From assembly GCA_964352785.1 (NCBI GenBank), contig CAYGTI010000002.1:115891-179890 (forward strand): 64,000 nt of DNA, in the 5' to 3' direction. Below are positions 8,113 to 16,122 of the stretch, in pieces. This DNA is from JACOMS01 sp964352785. Its GTDB lineage: Bacteria > Pseudomonadota > Alphaproteobacteria > Caulobacterales > Maricaulaceae. Position numbers and translations under genes: made by a program. The notes under the pieces are model-generated. The model saw nothing but the letters and a program-made list of their open reading frames with translations, had not been told where the DNA came from and searched no databases. How positions within the stretch are numbered: position 1 is the stretch's first letter; the number at the start of each line of letters is the position of its first letter.

Positions 8113-8901
8113 TTAGAAGCGGTAACGGGCTCTAAGCTGTACGGGTACTGACCAGCGGGAGCTACCATTATTGCCTTCGGACAAAAATGTACCTGTTGTA
8201 AAAGTATCATCCGGGTTGTTTTCGCCGATGTAACGTAGTCCTGTTTCAAGACCAAGAGACATGCGTCGGGTAATGGGCTTTTCAAGACCAACCAGCGCTG
8301 AGGCTGTTGGAACTAAACGTCCTTCATAAATTTGAATGGCTGGATTGCCTGTAGCCGTGCCATTCACAGCCGTGTTTTGAAGGTCGATGCTTGATGTTTT
8401 ACTGATGCCGACGCGGCCCTCCATGTAAGGAAGAACTGTGCGTAGCAACGGTACTTTCGTGTTGCCAAGGTCATGACGGAAGCCAGCCTCGACGCCGTAG
8501 GCTTTGTATTTTGAAAATTCGCCGGTAAAAATGTCTGTGGGGTCATTCGCGATTACAACATCAGCTTTTCCGTCAGCCTCTTGGTAGAAACCGTTCAGTG
8601 TGATGTGTTGTTTTCTGTTGACCATATAAGTCCCGCCGCCCTCTGCCCGGTAGCCCATTTTATAGGCATCTTGCATAGGAACTTGGTGCACGTTAACCAA
8701 TCCGGGAGTATCGTTCCCTGTGATGGCAGTACCGCCGACAACATAATCAGTACCGATAGCGCCTGTTAAGGAATAACGGCTCAGAGGCTTCTGTTGTGAC
8801 GGGGCGCTAGCTCCGTAACCTTGATTGTACTGATACCCACCACTTAACCAAGAACAACCTGACAGGGCTACTGCTGCTACGCCGACTAGAAGAATTCGCA
8901 T
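8113..8901 (-). CDS. Outer-membrane beta-barrel-like lipoprotein
   Basis: A 262-residue envelope protein. The N-terminus has a signal peptide with lipobox L13-S14-G15-C16, and the C-terminus ends in alternating residues with terminal Phe (VQLRARYRF), the beta-signal for outer-membrane assembly. The body has repeated amphipathic strand-like segments rich in Gly, Tyr and Thr. This suggests a small outer-membrane barrel, perhaps eight strands, with a lipid anchor. No named family was recognised. It might serve substrate entry for the neighbouring pathway, but that is only position-based. Confidence 0.7.
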   Translation of the reverse strand: MRILLVGVAAVALSGCSWLSGGYQYNQGYGASAPSQQKPLSRYSLTGAIGTDYVVGGTAITGNDTPGLVNVHQVPMQDAYKMGYRAEGGGTYMVNRKQHITLNGFYQEADGKADVVIANDPTDIFTGEFSKYKAYGVEAGFRHDLGNTKVPLLRTVLPYMEGRVGISKTSSIDLQNTAVNGTATGNPAIQIYEGRLVPTASALVGLEKPITRRMSLGLETGLRYIGENNPDDTFTTGTFLSEGNNGSSRWSVPVQLRARYRF

Positions 8902-9334
8902 TTTACTCTCTCTCTTAATATGTTGGATGTCCTAATCCATTTTTATTTTTCATTGAGAGAAAAGAGCAAGTTTCGTGCCACTTTCATAAAACTTTGCAAT
9001 TCTTGGTAGATTCTGGTTATTTTCCGTAAAACGGCCAGATATTAATAAAACGTCCACCATGATTTGTCCCAAAGCAGAACACATATATAAGGTTTTAATA
9101 CCTATAGGTGGGCCATTACGACGCTCTCTTCCAGCGTGACACACAGAGTCTATGAAAGAGACAGCAAAGCCTACATTGCAAGTCTCATGTCAGTGACTCT
9201 AACGCTGATAACGGGTACAATCGTTGGGCGACCGCGGGATGGCGCCGCCTGGGTGTCTTTAGGGGTATGTCTTTTTAGGCTACCATGATAGCCAACCTTG
9301 TTAGAAAGTTGGAAGAACTCGTATCTGATTTGAA
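8902..9334. other. Intergenic stretch without a supported gene
   Basis: This part of the 584-base gap upstream of the regulator pair holds no convincing coding frame. Small stem-loops are present, such as ACGCT/AGCGT at 9121-9137 and GGCTA/TAGCC at 9278-9293, with a GC-rich patch near 9225-9255 that contrasts with the AT-rich flanks. It could hold promoters, a leader or a small RNA; none can be asserted. Confidence 0.4.
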
Positions 9335-9407
9335 TTTACGCATCTTGGCGATTATATGATGATAAATCAGCCCAATGCGTAAAAATGGATAGGCAAAATT
9401 ACGCATT
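9335..9407. promoter_or_regulatory. Candidate operator: inverted TTTACGCAT sites
   Basis: TTTACGCAT (9335-9343) and its exact reverse complement ATGCGTAAA (9375-9383) lie 40 bases apart start to start, about four helical turns, and a third copy AATTACGCATT follows at 9397-9407. A weaker AAATTACGAT is at 9423-9432. They sit directly upstream of the first Lrp/AsnC gene, which suggests autoregulation. Confidence 0.55.
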
Positions 9408-9485
9408 CTTGTATGCTCGCTCAAATTACGATAGGTCTTGGATACGCTCATAATGGCTGTAAGCCTCAGTTTTACGGAAAGACAT

Positions 9486-9950
9486 ATGCCTGATACTCAC
9501 TTCCAGTTCAGTGAACTGGACAATTCCATCATTGACATTCTCAAAAAAGACGGACGAACCAGTAATCAAAAAATTGCGGATATGCTCGGCGTGACTACAT
9601 CCATGGTCGCGACCTGTATCCGCCGCATGGAAAGTGCCAAGGCGATGAAAGTCGTCGCTGTGTCAGATTTTAGTGCTTTTGATTATAATGTTCTGTTGCC
9701 GATTGGGGTTGATGTAAAGGGACGCCGCGCCAATGATGTGGCCGATGATCTGGCCGCGCTCGACGAAGTGGCCAGCGTTCAACTCGTGACGGGCAAGCAT
9801 GACATTGAAATATTAGTGACGCTCGCTAGTCTTGATAAAATGTCTGACTTTCTTCTAAGTAAGCTCTCTCAGGTAAAGGGGGTCCGCAGCCTCGACCCGT
9901 CGTTCGCCGTTGATATCATTAAATATGATTTCGACGTCGCTCCGATATAA
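9486..9950 (+). CDS. Lrp/AsnC family transcriptional regulator 1
   Basis: A 154-residue DNA-binding regulator. The first 60 residues form the AsnC-type helix-turn-helix (LDNSIIDILKKDGRTSNQKI, then MLGVTTSMVATCIRRME); the rest is the alpha/beta ligand-sensing and oligomerisation domain (RAM domain). I chose ATG 9486 because GGAAAG lies just upstream and the family starts here; a TTG at 9438 would add 16 unrelated residues. The next gene begins ten bases after its stop. It probably senses a small pathway metabolite and binds the TACGC sites seen in the cluster. Confidence 0.92.
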   Translation: MPDTHFQFSELDNSIIDILKKDGRTSNQKIADMLGVTTSMVATCIRRMESAKAMKVVAVSDFSAFDYNVLLPIGVDVKGRRANDVADDLAALDEVASVQLVTGKHDIEILVTLASLDKMSDFLLSKLSQVKGVRSLDPSFAVDIIKYDFDVAPI

Positions 9951-9960
9951 GGCTGCCATC

Positions 9961-10470
9961 ATGAGAGATTATAAAATAGACGATCTTGATCAGCAGATCA
10001 TACAGCTTTTGTCCGAGGATGCGCGCCTGTCCAACCGTAAAATTGCGGCGCAGCTTGGATTTACCGAAGGCACAATCCGTTCGAGGGTAAAGCGCTTGGA
10101 AGATGAAAACTTCATACGTTTTACAGCCGTAACGAACATGGCGCATTTAGATACACCGCAACTTGCTTATATCGGGATACACGCCGAGCAAAACCTGATC
10201 AAGCAGGTCGCGCAGGAAGTCGCAGAGTTTTCCGAGGTCAATGCGGTCATTATACTACTCGGGCGGTTCGATATATTGGCGATTGGGTTATTCGAGGGCT
10301 TGGATGCCGTACATCAAATGGCGAGTAATAAAATTCTTGATCTTGTGGGCGTTAGGCTTGTGGAAACTGCCGTGGTGGTTGACGTCATTAAATATGATAA
10401 CCGGGTTGCGAAAATAATGACGCCGCTCAATAGTTACAGCCTTGAGTTTTCGAATAAAGGCTCAGCCTAA
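9961..10470 (+). CDS. Lrp/AsnC family transcriptional regulator 2
   Basis: A 169-residue paralogue-like regulator with helix-turn-helix at about 8-55 (DQQIIQLLSEDARLSNRKIA, then FTEGTIRSRVKRLE) and an AsnC ligand domain with the VIILLGRFDILAIG core strand. Start ATG 9961 is preferred over an extension to 9910, which would overlap the first regulator. Both proteins share the ending VDIIKYD/VDVIKYD in their ligand domains, consistent with tandem duplication. Its stop overlaps the next start by one base (TAATG). Lrp proteins form multimers, so the pair may form mixed oligomers; that is inference. Confidence 0.92.
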   Translation: MRDYKIDDLDQQIIQLLSEDARLSNRKIAAQLGFTEGTIRSRVKRLEDENFIRFTAVTNMAHLDTPQLAYIGIHAEQNLIKQVAQEVAEFSEVNAVIILLGRFDILAIGLFEGLDAVHQMASNKILDLVGVRLVETAVVVDVIKYDNRVAKIMTPLNSYSLEFSNKGSA

Positions 10471-10910
10471 TGTTGCCGCTTCAAGAGGTGTCAGATCGTC
10501 TTGAAATTCAAGACCTCTTGGCGCGTTATTGTGAAGCGATTGATAGCCGAACATGGGACGCACTCGATGATATTTTCACAGTCGATGCAGTGATTGATTA
10601 TACCGAGGCAGGCGGCGCTAAAGGCTCCGTGCCAGAAATTAAAGCCTATCTTGAAAAAGCTTTGGAGCTGTTTTCAGGTATGCAGCACATGATCGGGTTG
10701 CCGCTTATTCAACTCTGCGGTGATACAGCGAAAGTCCGCACAGCGCTCTACAATCCGATGATTTTCGACAACAAAGGTGCGCCCGAAACGTTCTTTGTCG
10801 GGATGTGGTACCGCGATGTTTTTACTCGGACAGATGCCGGGTGGCGCATTTCGGAGCGCTATGAGGAGGCCTGTTATTTCCAAAACCTGCCCAAAGCGTT
10901 AGGCGGTTGA
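10470..10910 (+). CDS. SnoaL-like / NTF2-fold protein
   Basis: A 146-residue SnoaL_4-type protein. The segment LEIQDLLARYCEAIDSRTWD and the FTVDAVIDY strand are family hallmarks. It is similar in layout to the SnoaL-like protein at 4472-4936. The fold covers isomerases, dehydratases and small hydroxylase-related proteins. It is cotranscribed with two regulators and a hotdog protein. A ketosteroid-isomerase-like reaction would fit the cluster but catalytic residues were not confirmed. Confidence 0.83.
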   Translation: MLPLQEVSDRLEIQDLLARYCEAIDSRTWDALDDIFTVDAVIDYTEAGGAKGSVPEIKAYLEKALELFSGMQHMIGLPLIQLCGDTAKVRTALYNPMIFDNKGAPETFFVGMWYRDVFTRTDAGWRISERYEEACYFQNLPKALGG

Positions 10911-10911
10911 T

Positions 10912-11349
10912 ATGGACATAAAGACCATAGGCCAAATGATCACGGATTCTATTCCGGCAGTCAAACGTACTGATATCAAAACCCTTGATATAAAACCAGG
11001 CTATGTGAAGCTTATGCTACCGCTTAAGGGTAATGAAAATCATGTAAATATGATATATGCAGGGTCTTTGTTTTCGCTGGCTGAGCTTCCGGGCGGCGCT
11101 GTGTTTCTTAGCCAATTTGATTTTAAAAAATATTATCCCATCGTTGCTGAAGTGACGATAAAATACCTTAAACCCGCCATAACAGATGTGACCTTGGAAG
11201 CCTCGCTCAGCAAAGCCGAAACTGCGCGTATTTTAGCCGAGCTTAGGATAGACGGAAAATCTTATTACAATATGGAGCTTGAGATCAAAGATACGAGCGG
11301 AGCTATCGTTGCAGTAGCTTCGGGGCGATATCAAGCCAGATCTTTCTAG
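10912..11349 (+). CDS. Hotdog-fold thioesterase-like protein
   Basis: A 145-residue single hotdog domain of the PaaI/DUF4442/YiiD-C type. The central NHVNMIYAGSLFSLAELPGG segment is the helix-containing active region, and YYPIVAEVTIKYLKPA is the typical next strand. Such proteins hydrolyse acyl-CoA thioesters, which would pair with the acyl-CoA synthetase at the window start. It follows the SnoaL gene by one base, and its stop overlaps the convergent flavoprotein gene by four bases. Confidence 0.82.
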   Translation: MDIKTIGQMITDSIPAVKRTDIKTLDIKPGYVKLMLPLKGNENHVNMIYAGSLFSLAELPGGAVFLSQFDFKKYYPIVAEVTIKYLKPAITDVTLEASLSKAETARILAELRIDGKSYYNMELEIKDTSGAIVAVASGRYQARSF

Positions 11350-13043
11350 GCACCCTTCGCCATCGCTTTCGCGGCGCGGCGGCCCGCGTAAATACCGTCC
11401 GCAATCGAGAGCCCGCTGACATAATTCCAAGACGCGACACCAATCGCATTTCGCCCGGCGGCATAGAGCCCTTGAATTGCGCCGTTTTCACCTTTCACAT
11501 GACCTGTTTTCTCATCAACTACAAGGCCGCCCAGCGTGAGCGTCGGGCAGGGGAAGAGCTTGGCATTCAGGCCGATATTGATGGCATAATAAGGTCCAGA
11601 GTTAATCTGGCCGATATCCTCAATTGTTTTACCAAACGGATCATGAGTTTCGCCTTGACCGGCCTTGTTGTAGATGCTGACTTGCTGCTTCAGCGCCGCT
11701 GCGTCCACGCCTATCTTTCGGGCTAACGCCTCAATGGTCTTAGCTTTCTTCGCGCCAAAGCGGACATTAAGCTGTGCGAGCGCTTTTTGGAAATTAAGCG
11801 CTTTTTTGCCGCTTACGTCTTTGAGCGATTGTTTGATCAGGGGCTTATCCAAAATGAGCCACGCTTCGCCGCCGTGATTTTCGGTCATTTCGACGCCGAG
11901 CGTTGCCCCGTAAACCATCTCGTTGATGAAACGCTGCCCGTTCATATTAACAATCATCCCGCGGGCAAAAGACAGCGGCGGATTGATAAAACGCCAAGCT
12001 GTCACCCGGTCCATATTTCCAGCTTTGCCGCCCGCCGTCTGCCCGAGCCTTATACCTGCGCCGTTATCCCCATCGGTTCCGAGCGGATATGCGCTCTTAT
12101 ATTTTGGTGCGTAGTACGCGACCATTTTGCGGTTAAAAATAAAACCACCAGCCGCGAGCAGAACACCTTTGTGCGCGCGAATGAAAGTGGCGCTCCGTCC
12201 ATCTTCCAGTTTTTTGGCTTCGCATAACATGGCGATAGCTTTGCGCATGAAAAACTTTGAACCCGGCATGATAGGAGGAAAAATCATCATAAGGCGTTTA
12301 GCTTTGGCGCGTAGAGCCAGATATTTTTCACGAACATTAGCGTCCGTAAATTGCATGATTTTGACGCCGATCACGCGGCCGTCTTTATCTGTTATGAGCT
12401 GCCGTGCTTCGGAATAGGTCTTAACTTTAAGACCTTTCGCAATGGCGCTATCGCGTAAAGGTTCAAACAAAGACCCGCCAAGATTGGTGGCTTTGCGGCC
12501 TTGCTCAATCGGTACATATCCTCTGTGTCCGCGCGCGGCGGGCTCGGCCTTAGCCTTATAGCTGGGAACAAGTGAGTTATCAGAGTGATAAAGGAAATAT
12601 TCCGGCGCAGGATAAGATGTTTTACCGGGCCAAACGGTGGCGCGTAAATCAACATTATGGCTTTGCATCCACTCAATAGTAGGCGCGCTTTGCTCGCAAA
12701 AATCTTTCAGGGTGGCGTCTGAAACAATGCCGCCAACTTCAATCTTAAGATAGTTGAACATATTTTCGGGTGTATCGTCTATTCCAGCCTCGATCTGAAG
12801 CGGCGTTCCTCCCCCTGCATATATAACGCCGCCACTGGCCGCAGTTGCGCCTCCGCCCTCAAAACGGTCAACGGCTATGACCGACATGTTATTCTCTCTC
12901 GCTTCGAGCGCGCAGGCCGCTCCTGCGCCGCCCAGACCGATCACGACAACATCTGCGCTATCTGTCCAGGTTACATCGCTCGCATGAATGACCTGACGAG
13001 CTGCTTCGATATCCGTGTGCCAGTCTTTGTGATCAGGGGTCAT
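11346..13043 (-). CDS. FAD-dependent dehydrogenase, KstD/fumarate-reductase family
   Basis: A 565-residue flavoprotein. The dinucleotide fold is VVVIGLGGAGAA (33-44) with Asp59 ending beta-2, followed by GGGATAASGG. The C-terminus GLYAAGRNAIGVASWNYVSG, then IADG, is the second FAD-contact motif of the fumarate reductase/3-ketosteroid-delta1-dehydrogenase superfamily. Start ATG 13043 has GGAG seven bases upstream and is preferred to a longer frame from 13118. It lacks a signal peptide, so it is cytoplasmic. With the KshA-like oxygenase it suggests steroid ring opening, but urocanate-reductase-like or other enone reductases share the fold. Confidence 0.88.
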   Translation of the reverse strand: MTPDHKDWHTDIEAARQVIHASDVTWTDSADVVVIGLGGAGAACALEARENNMSVIAVDRFEGGGATAASGGVIYAGGGTPLQIEAGIDDTPENMFNYLKIEVGGIVSDATLKDFCEQSAPTIEWMQSHNVDLRATVWPGKTSYPAPEYFLYHSDNSLVPSYKAKAEPAARGHRGYVPIEQGRKATNLGGSLFEPLRDSAIAKGLKVKTYSEARQLITDKDGRVIGVKIMQFTDANVREKYLALRAKAKRLMMIFPPIMPGSKFFMRKAIAMLCEAKKLEDGRSATFIRAHKGVLLAAGGFIFNRKMVAYYAPKYKSAYPLGTDGDNGAGIRLGQTAGGKAGNMDRVTAWRFINPPLSFARGMIVNMNGQRFINEMVYGATLGVEMTENHGGEAWLILDKPLIKQSLKDVSGKKALNFQKALAQLNVRFGAKKAKTIEALARKIGVDAAALKQQVSIYNKAGQGETHDPFGKTIEDIGQINSGPYYAINIGLNAKLFPCPTLTLGGLVVDEKTGHVKGENGAIQGLYAAGRNAIGVASWNYVSGLSIADGIYAGRRAAKAMAKGA

Positions 13044-13080
13044 GTAAAATCTCCGATTGCGCGGCAAGTTTGGCTTAAAA

Positions 13081-13127
13081 CTACGCAAATTCAATATAAT
13101 TCTCATAAAAATAATCAAATAGCGTAG
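13081..13127. promoter_or_regulatory. Candidate operator: inverted CTACGC/GCGTAG
   Basis: CTACGC (13081-13086) and GCGTAG (13122-13127) form an exact inverted pair, with starts 41 bases apart, in the AT-rich gap between the divergent flavoprotein and SDR-MFS-nitroreductase genes. Arrangement and spacing resemble the 9335-9383 pair upstream of the Lrp/AsnC genes. Confidence 0.5.
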
Positions 13128-13193
13128 AAATCAAAGAAAATATTGCGCAGTCTTACCTTTCTGCTAAGCACATTGTAGAGGGAGGACACGATT

Positions 13194-14084
13194 ATGTCAG
13201 AGAAAAAAATGCCGCCAAAAGTAGCGATAGTGACAGGAGCCAGCCGGGGAGCTGGCAAAGGCATCGCTCTGGGCCTCGCTGAAAAAGGTATGACCGTCTA
13301 TGTTACAGGCCGCACTAAAAAGATGGGCGCGGCCAAGGGATGGGACGGTACGCCGCTACCCGGAACCGTTGCCGAGACGGCGCAAGCCTGCACAGACGTA
13401 GGCGGAACAGGTATTGGTGTGATTTGTGATAGCGCCGATGATTCCCAGGTCGGGAAGTTGTTTGAGCAAGTCATGGACGAGCAGGGACAAGTCGATATTC
13501 TCGTTAACAATGCCGCCTATATTCATCATCAATTGATTGAACAAAAGCCATTTTGGGAGAAAGAGCTGGACGCGCAATATATCCTCGATGTGGGACTACG
13601 CTCGGCTTATGTGGCGAGTTGGCATGCGGCTAAAATTATGGCGGCGCAAAAAAGCGGGCTCATCGCTATGGGCTCGTCTTTTGGGGCGAGCTGCTATATG
13701 CACGGCCCGGCTTACGGCGCTCAAAAAGCGGGTTTGGATAAGTTGGCGCATGATATGGCGGTCGACCTTGAACCGTTCAATGTTCAAGCCGTGTCTATAT
13801 GGATGGGACCACTGCTAACGGAGCGCGCATTGATTGCTGCGGAGGTTCACCCGGAGCAGTATAAAGAGTTTATGGCGATGGCTGAAACGCCGCAATTTAC
13901 CGGCCATATTCTCCACGCCATTGCGCGCGACCCGAACGCACAAGAGATAAGCGGCCATACTCTGGTGGGGGCAGAAGTCGCGAAAGACCGCTATCAAATG
14001 ACAGATAAAAATGGCAAGCAGCCGCCCTCACACCGCTCGATGCTCGGCTCGCCGAATGCTCCAAACCCTGCGCGCGTTTACTAA
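13194..14084 (+). CDS. SDR family oxidoreductase, DHRS1-like
   Basis: SDR of 296 residues, longer than the classical 250. Cofactor motif TGASRGAG (14-21) followed by VTGR (37-40), suggesting NADP(H). NNAA is at 105-108; Ser161, Tyr174 and Lys178 (AYGAQK) are the catalytic set. The beginning resembles DHRS1, a human SDR that acts on steroids and other carbonyls. A GGAGG-like site (GGGAGGA) precedes the start. It is the first gene of a three-gene operon with an MFS carrier and a nitroreductase. Confidence 0.88.
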   Translation: MSEKKMPPKVAIVTGASRGAGKGIALGLAEKGMTVYVTGRTKKMGAAKGWDGTPLPGTVAETAQACTDVGGTGIGVICDSADDSQVGKLFEQVMDEQGQVDILVNNAAYIHHQLIEQKPFWEKELDAQYILDVGLRSAYVASWHAAKIMAAQKSGLIAMGSSFGASCYMHGPAYGAQKAGLDKLAHDMAVDLEPFNVQAVSIWMGPLLTERALIAAEVHPEQYKEFMAMAETPQFTGHILHAIARDPNAQEISGHTLVGAEVAKDRYQMTDKNGKQPPSHRSMLGSPNAPNPARVY

Positions 14085-14130
14085 CGTTTCTGGTATTAAG
14101 TCGTCTTTCCCTGCCGCGCTGGAGCGCTGA

Positions 14131-15297
14131 ATGAAACTGTCACGTCACCTATTTTTTTCAACAGTTGCTATATCTATGGTCTCGGCAATAGGCGGGCTGG
14201 TCTTTAATACGATGCCGCTTTTGCTTGGCACGGCGGGTGAGGCCTTTTCGCTGATGCCCGCTCAGCTTGGTACTTTATCGCTTACGGCTGGCATTGGATA
14301 TCTGGCAGGGACTTTGACGGGCCCTCTTTGGGTTGAACGCGTGAATTGGCGGGCTGCCGCATTTGCGATTATTGCTGCCGTAATCGCGGCATTCTTGCTG
14401 GCGGCGCGCATAAGCGGCGCAGGCTTATTTGCAAGCTTTGCGGTATTCGGGTTTTTCTGCGCGCTCGCGATTGCACTCGCCATGCGGGTTTTGGCAGATT
14501 TGCCTAATCCCGAGAGATCCTACGGTATCCGGCTCTCGGTCGAGCTTGTGTCTATTGGTCTATTCCTCATATTGCTACCGATTGTGTTTATATCTAAAGC
14601 CGGATTTTCTGGGGCGATGTTTGGCCTAGCGTGTTTTGCTGCGCTTCTAGGGGTGGGTGCTTTTGCATTTCCTAAGCGCACGTCTTCGCTGACGGCAGCT
14701 AAGCTCAAAGGATTTCCTCATTGGTCTCAAGCGGGCCGAAGCTGGGCTATGTTAGGTATTTTCACTATATATCTATTGGCGAATGTTGGCTTGTTCTTCT
14801 TCCTCTATGTGATCGCGCAGGACTTTGGCCCCACGCCCGCTCAAAACGGATTAATGTTCGGTGTACTTAAATGGCTCGGCGGGGCGGCGGGCGCTATTGG
14901 CGCGATAATTGGCGCGCGTGCAGGTCTGCGAATACCGCACCTTGCGGCTTTTATTATTCTGATCGTTGGAACTGCTGGAATGTTCACGGCCCAAAGTTTT
15001 ACGACCTATATGATTTCGAGCTGGATTTGGGAGTTTGGCTTTACGCTTGGTTGTCTGTACCAAACGGCAGCAATCGTTCGGTTTGATGTGTCAAAAAAAC
15101 TTGTGGTTCTTGTGCCCATGGCATTTGGGATTTCGATGATTTTTGGCGGCAAGATCGCGGGCCAAATTCTTGAAAGCGGTAGCGCGAACGGTATTTATAT
15201 TATGGTGGCGATCTGTTCAGCGCTCCCTGCGCTCTATATGCTCCTCGTTCGCCTATCCCCTCCTGCTGATTCAGAGGTTACCCATGTCACTGCTTAA
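14131..15297 (+). CDS. MFS transporter
   Basis: A 388-residue integral inner-membrane carrier with about 12 hydrophobic segments and short loops. The pattern PAQLGTLSLTAGIGYLAGTL is typical of the second helix of major facilitator proteins. Its location between an SDR and a nitroreductase suggests that it moves a substrate or intermediate of the catabolic cluster. Direction and substrate are unknown. The last 14 bases overlap the nitroreductase gene. Confidence 0.85.
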   Translation: MKLSRHLFFSTVAISMVSAIGGLVFNTMPLLLGTAGEAFSLMPAQLGTLSLTAGIGYLAGTLTGPLWVERVNWRAAAFAIIAAVIAAFLLAARISGAGLFASFAVFGFFCALAIALAMRVLADLPNPERSYGIRLSVELVSIGLFLILLPIVFISKAGFSGAMFGLACFAALLGVGAFAFPKRTSSLTAAKLKGFPHWSQAGRSWAMLGIFTIYLLANVGLFFFLYVIAQDFGPTPAQNGLMFGVLKWLGGAAGAIGAIIGARAGLRIPHLAAFIILIVGTAGMFTAQSFTTYMISSWIWEFGFTLGCLYQTAAIVRFDVSKKLVVLVPMAFGISMIFGGKIAGQILESGSANGIYIMVAICSALPALYMLLVRLSPPADSEVTHVTA

Positions 15298-15946
15298 ATC
15301 TCGCCATTCAGTTCGCGCCTTCTTGGATAAACCCGTCTCAAGAGGCACGCTCGAAACTATATTAATATCCGCGCAGCAAAGCCCTTCCGGAGGCAATCTA
15401 CAACCTTGGCATGTCTATGTAACGGCGGGCGAAGATAGGGCAGCGTTCCTGAAAAAAGTCAAAGCCTCAATTGAAGTAAGCCCAATGGGAGAGCCGGGAA
15501 GTCCCGATATTTATCCCAAGGGACTCAAAGAGCCTTACAAAGAGCGCCGCGCGCAATGCGGTTATGATATGTATTCCGCGCTCGGCATCGCAAAAGACGA
15601 TAAGATGTCCGGCATTCTTCAGGTTATGAAAAACTTTGAATTTTTCGGCGCGCCTGTGGGCCTGTTTTTCGCAATTGATAAACAAATGGGCCGACCGCAA
15701 TGGTCGCATTTGGGCATGTATATTCAATCTCTCATGCTCGCTACTGTGGACGCTGGGCTCGGCACTTGTCCACAGGAAGCTTGGATGCTTCGCCATCAAA
15801 CAGTGCGCGAGCATTTCGGCATTCCCGAAGAGCTCGAATTTTATTGCGGCCTAGCGCTAGGTTACCCTGACCCGGATCATCCGATTAATCACTACCGCAC
15901 AGAGCGGGCGGCACTGGATGAGGTCGTCACATTTCGCGGGATTTAA
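15284..15946 (+). CDS. Nitroreductase-family flavoprotein
   Basis: A 220-residue FMN-dependent oxidoreductase. The N-terminus SRHSVRAFLDKPV and the SPSGGNLQPWHVYV segment are the FMN-phosphate and dimer motifs of the nitroreductase family. Such enzymes reduce nitro groups, quinones or enones with NAD(P)H. Start ATG 15284 lies inside the end of the MFS gene, with an AGAGG site before it; a longer frame from 15143 would add unrelated residues. In this operon an enone or quinone substrate is more likely than a nitro compound. Confidence 0.9.
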   Translation: MSLLKSRHSVRAFLDKPVSRGTLETILISAQQSPSGGNLQPWHVYVTAGEDRAAFLKKVKASIEVSPMGEPGSPDIYPKGLKEPYKERRAQCGYDMYSALGIAKDDKMSGILQVMKNFEFFGAPVGLFFAIDKQMGRPQWSHLGMYIQSLMLATVDAGLGTCPQEAWMLRHQTVREHFGIPEELEFYCGLALGYPDPDHPINHYRTERAALDEVVTFRGI

Positions 15947-16122
15947 ACCGTTTAGTCTTATTAAAATGTGTTGAATGACGCACAATATAATCCAAAAATA
16001 TTGGACACCAAACCTAATCATTATTGATTAACAATAAATAATAATTGACTTACAATAAATTGCATGCCATTTGTCGATGGCAATTTTACTTGAAATCATA
16101 TCGTGAGAAAGGGCGGCTAATC

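Noticed and set aside
8950..9144. 64-residue minus-strand frame in the large gap
   Set aside because: No ribosome site, no recognisable motif and an atypical composition; more likely chance.
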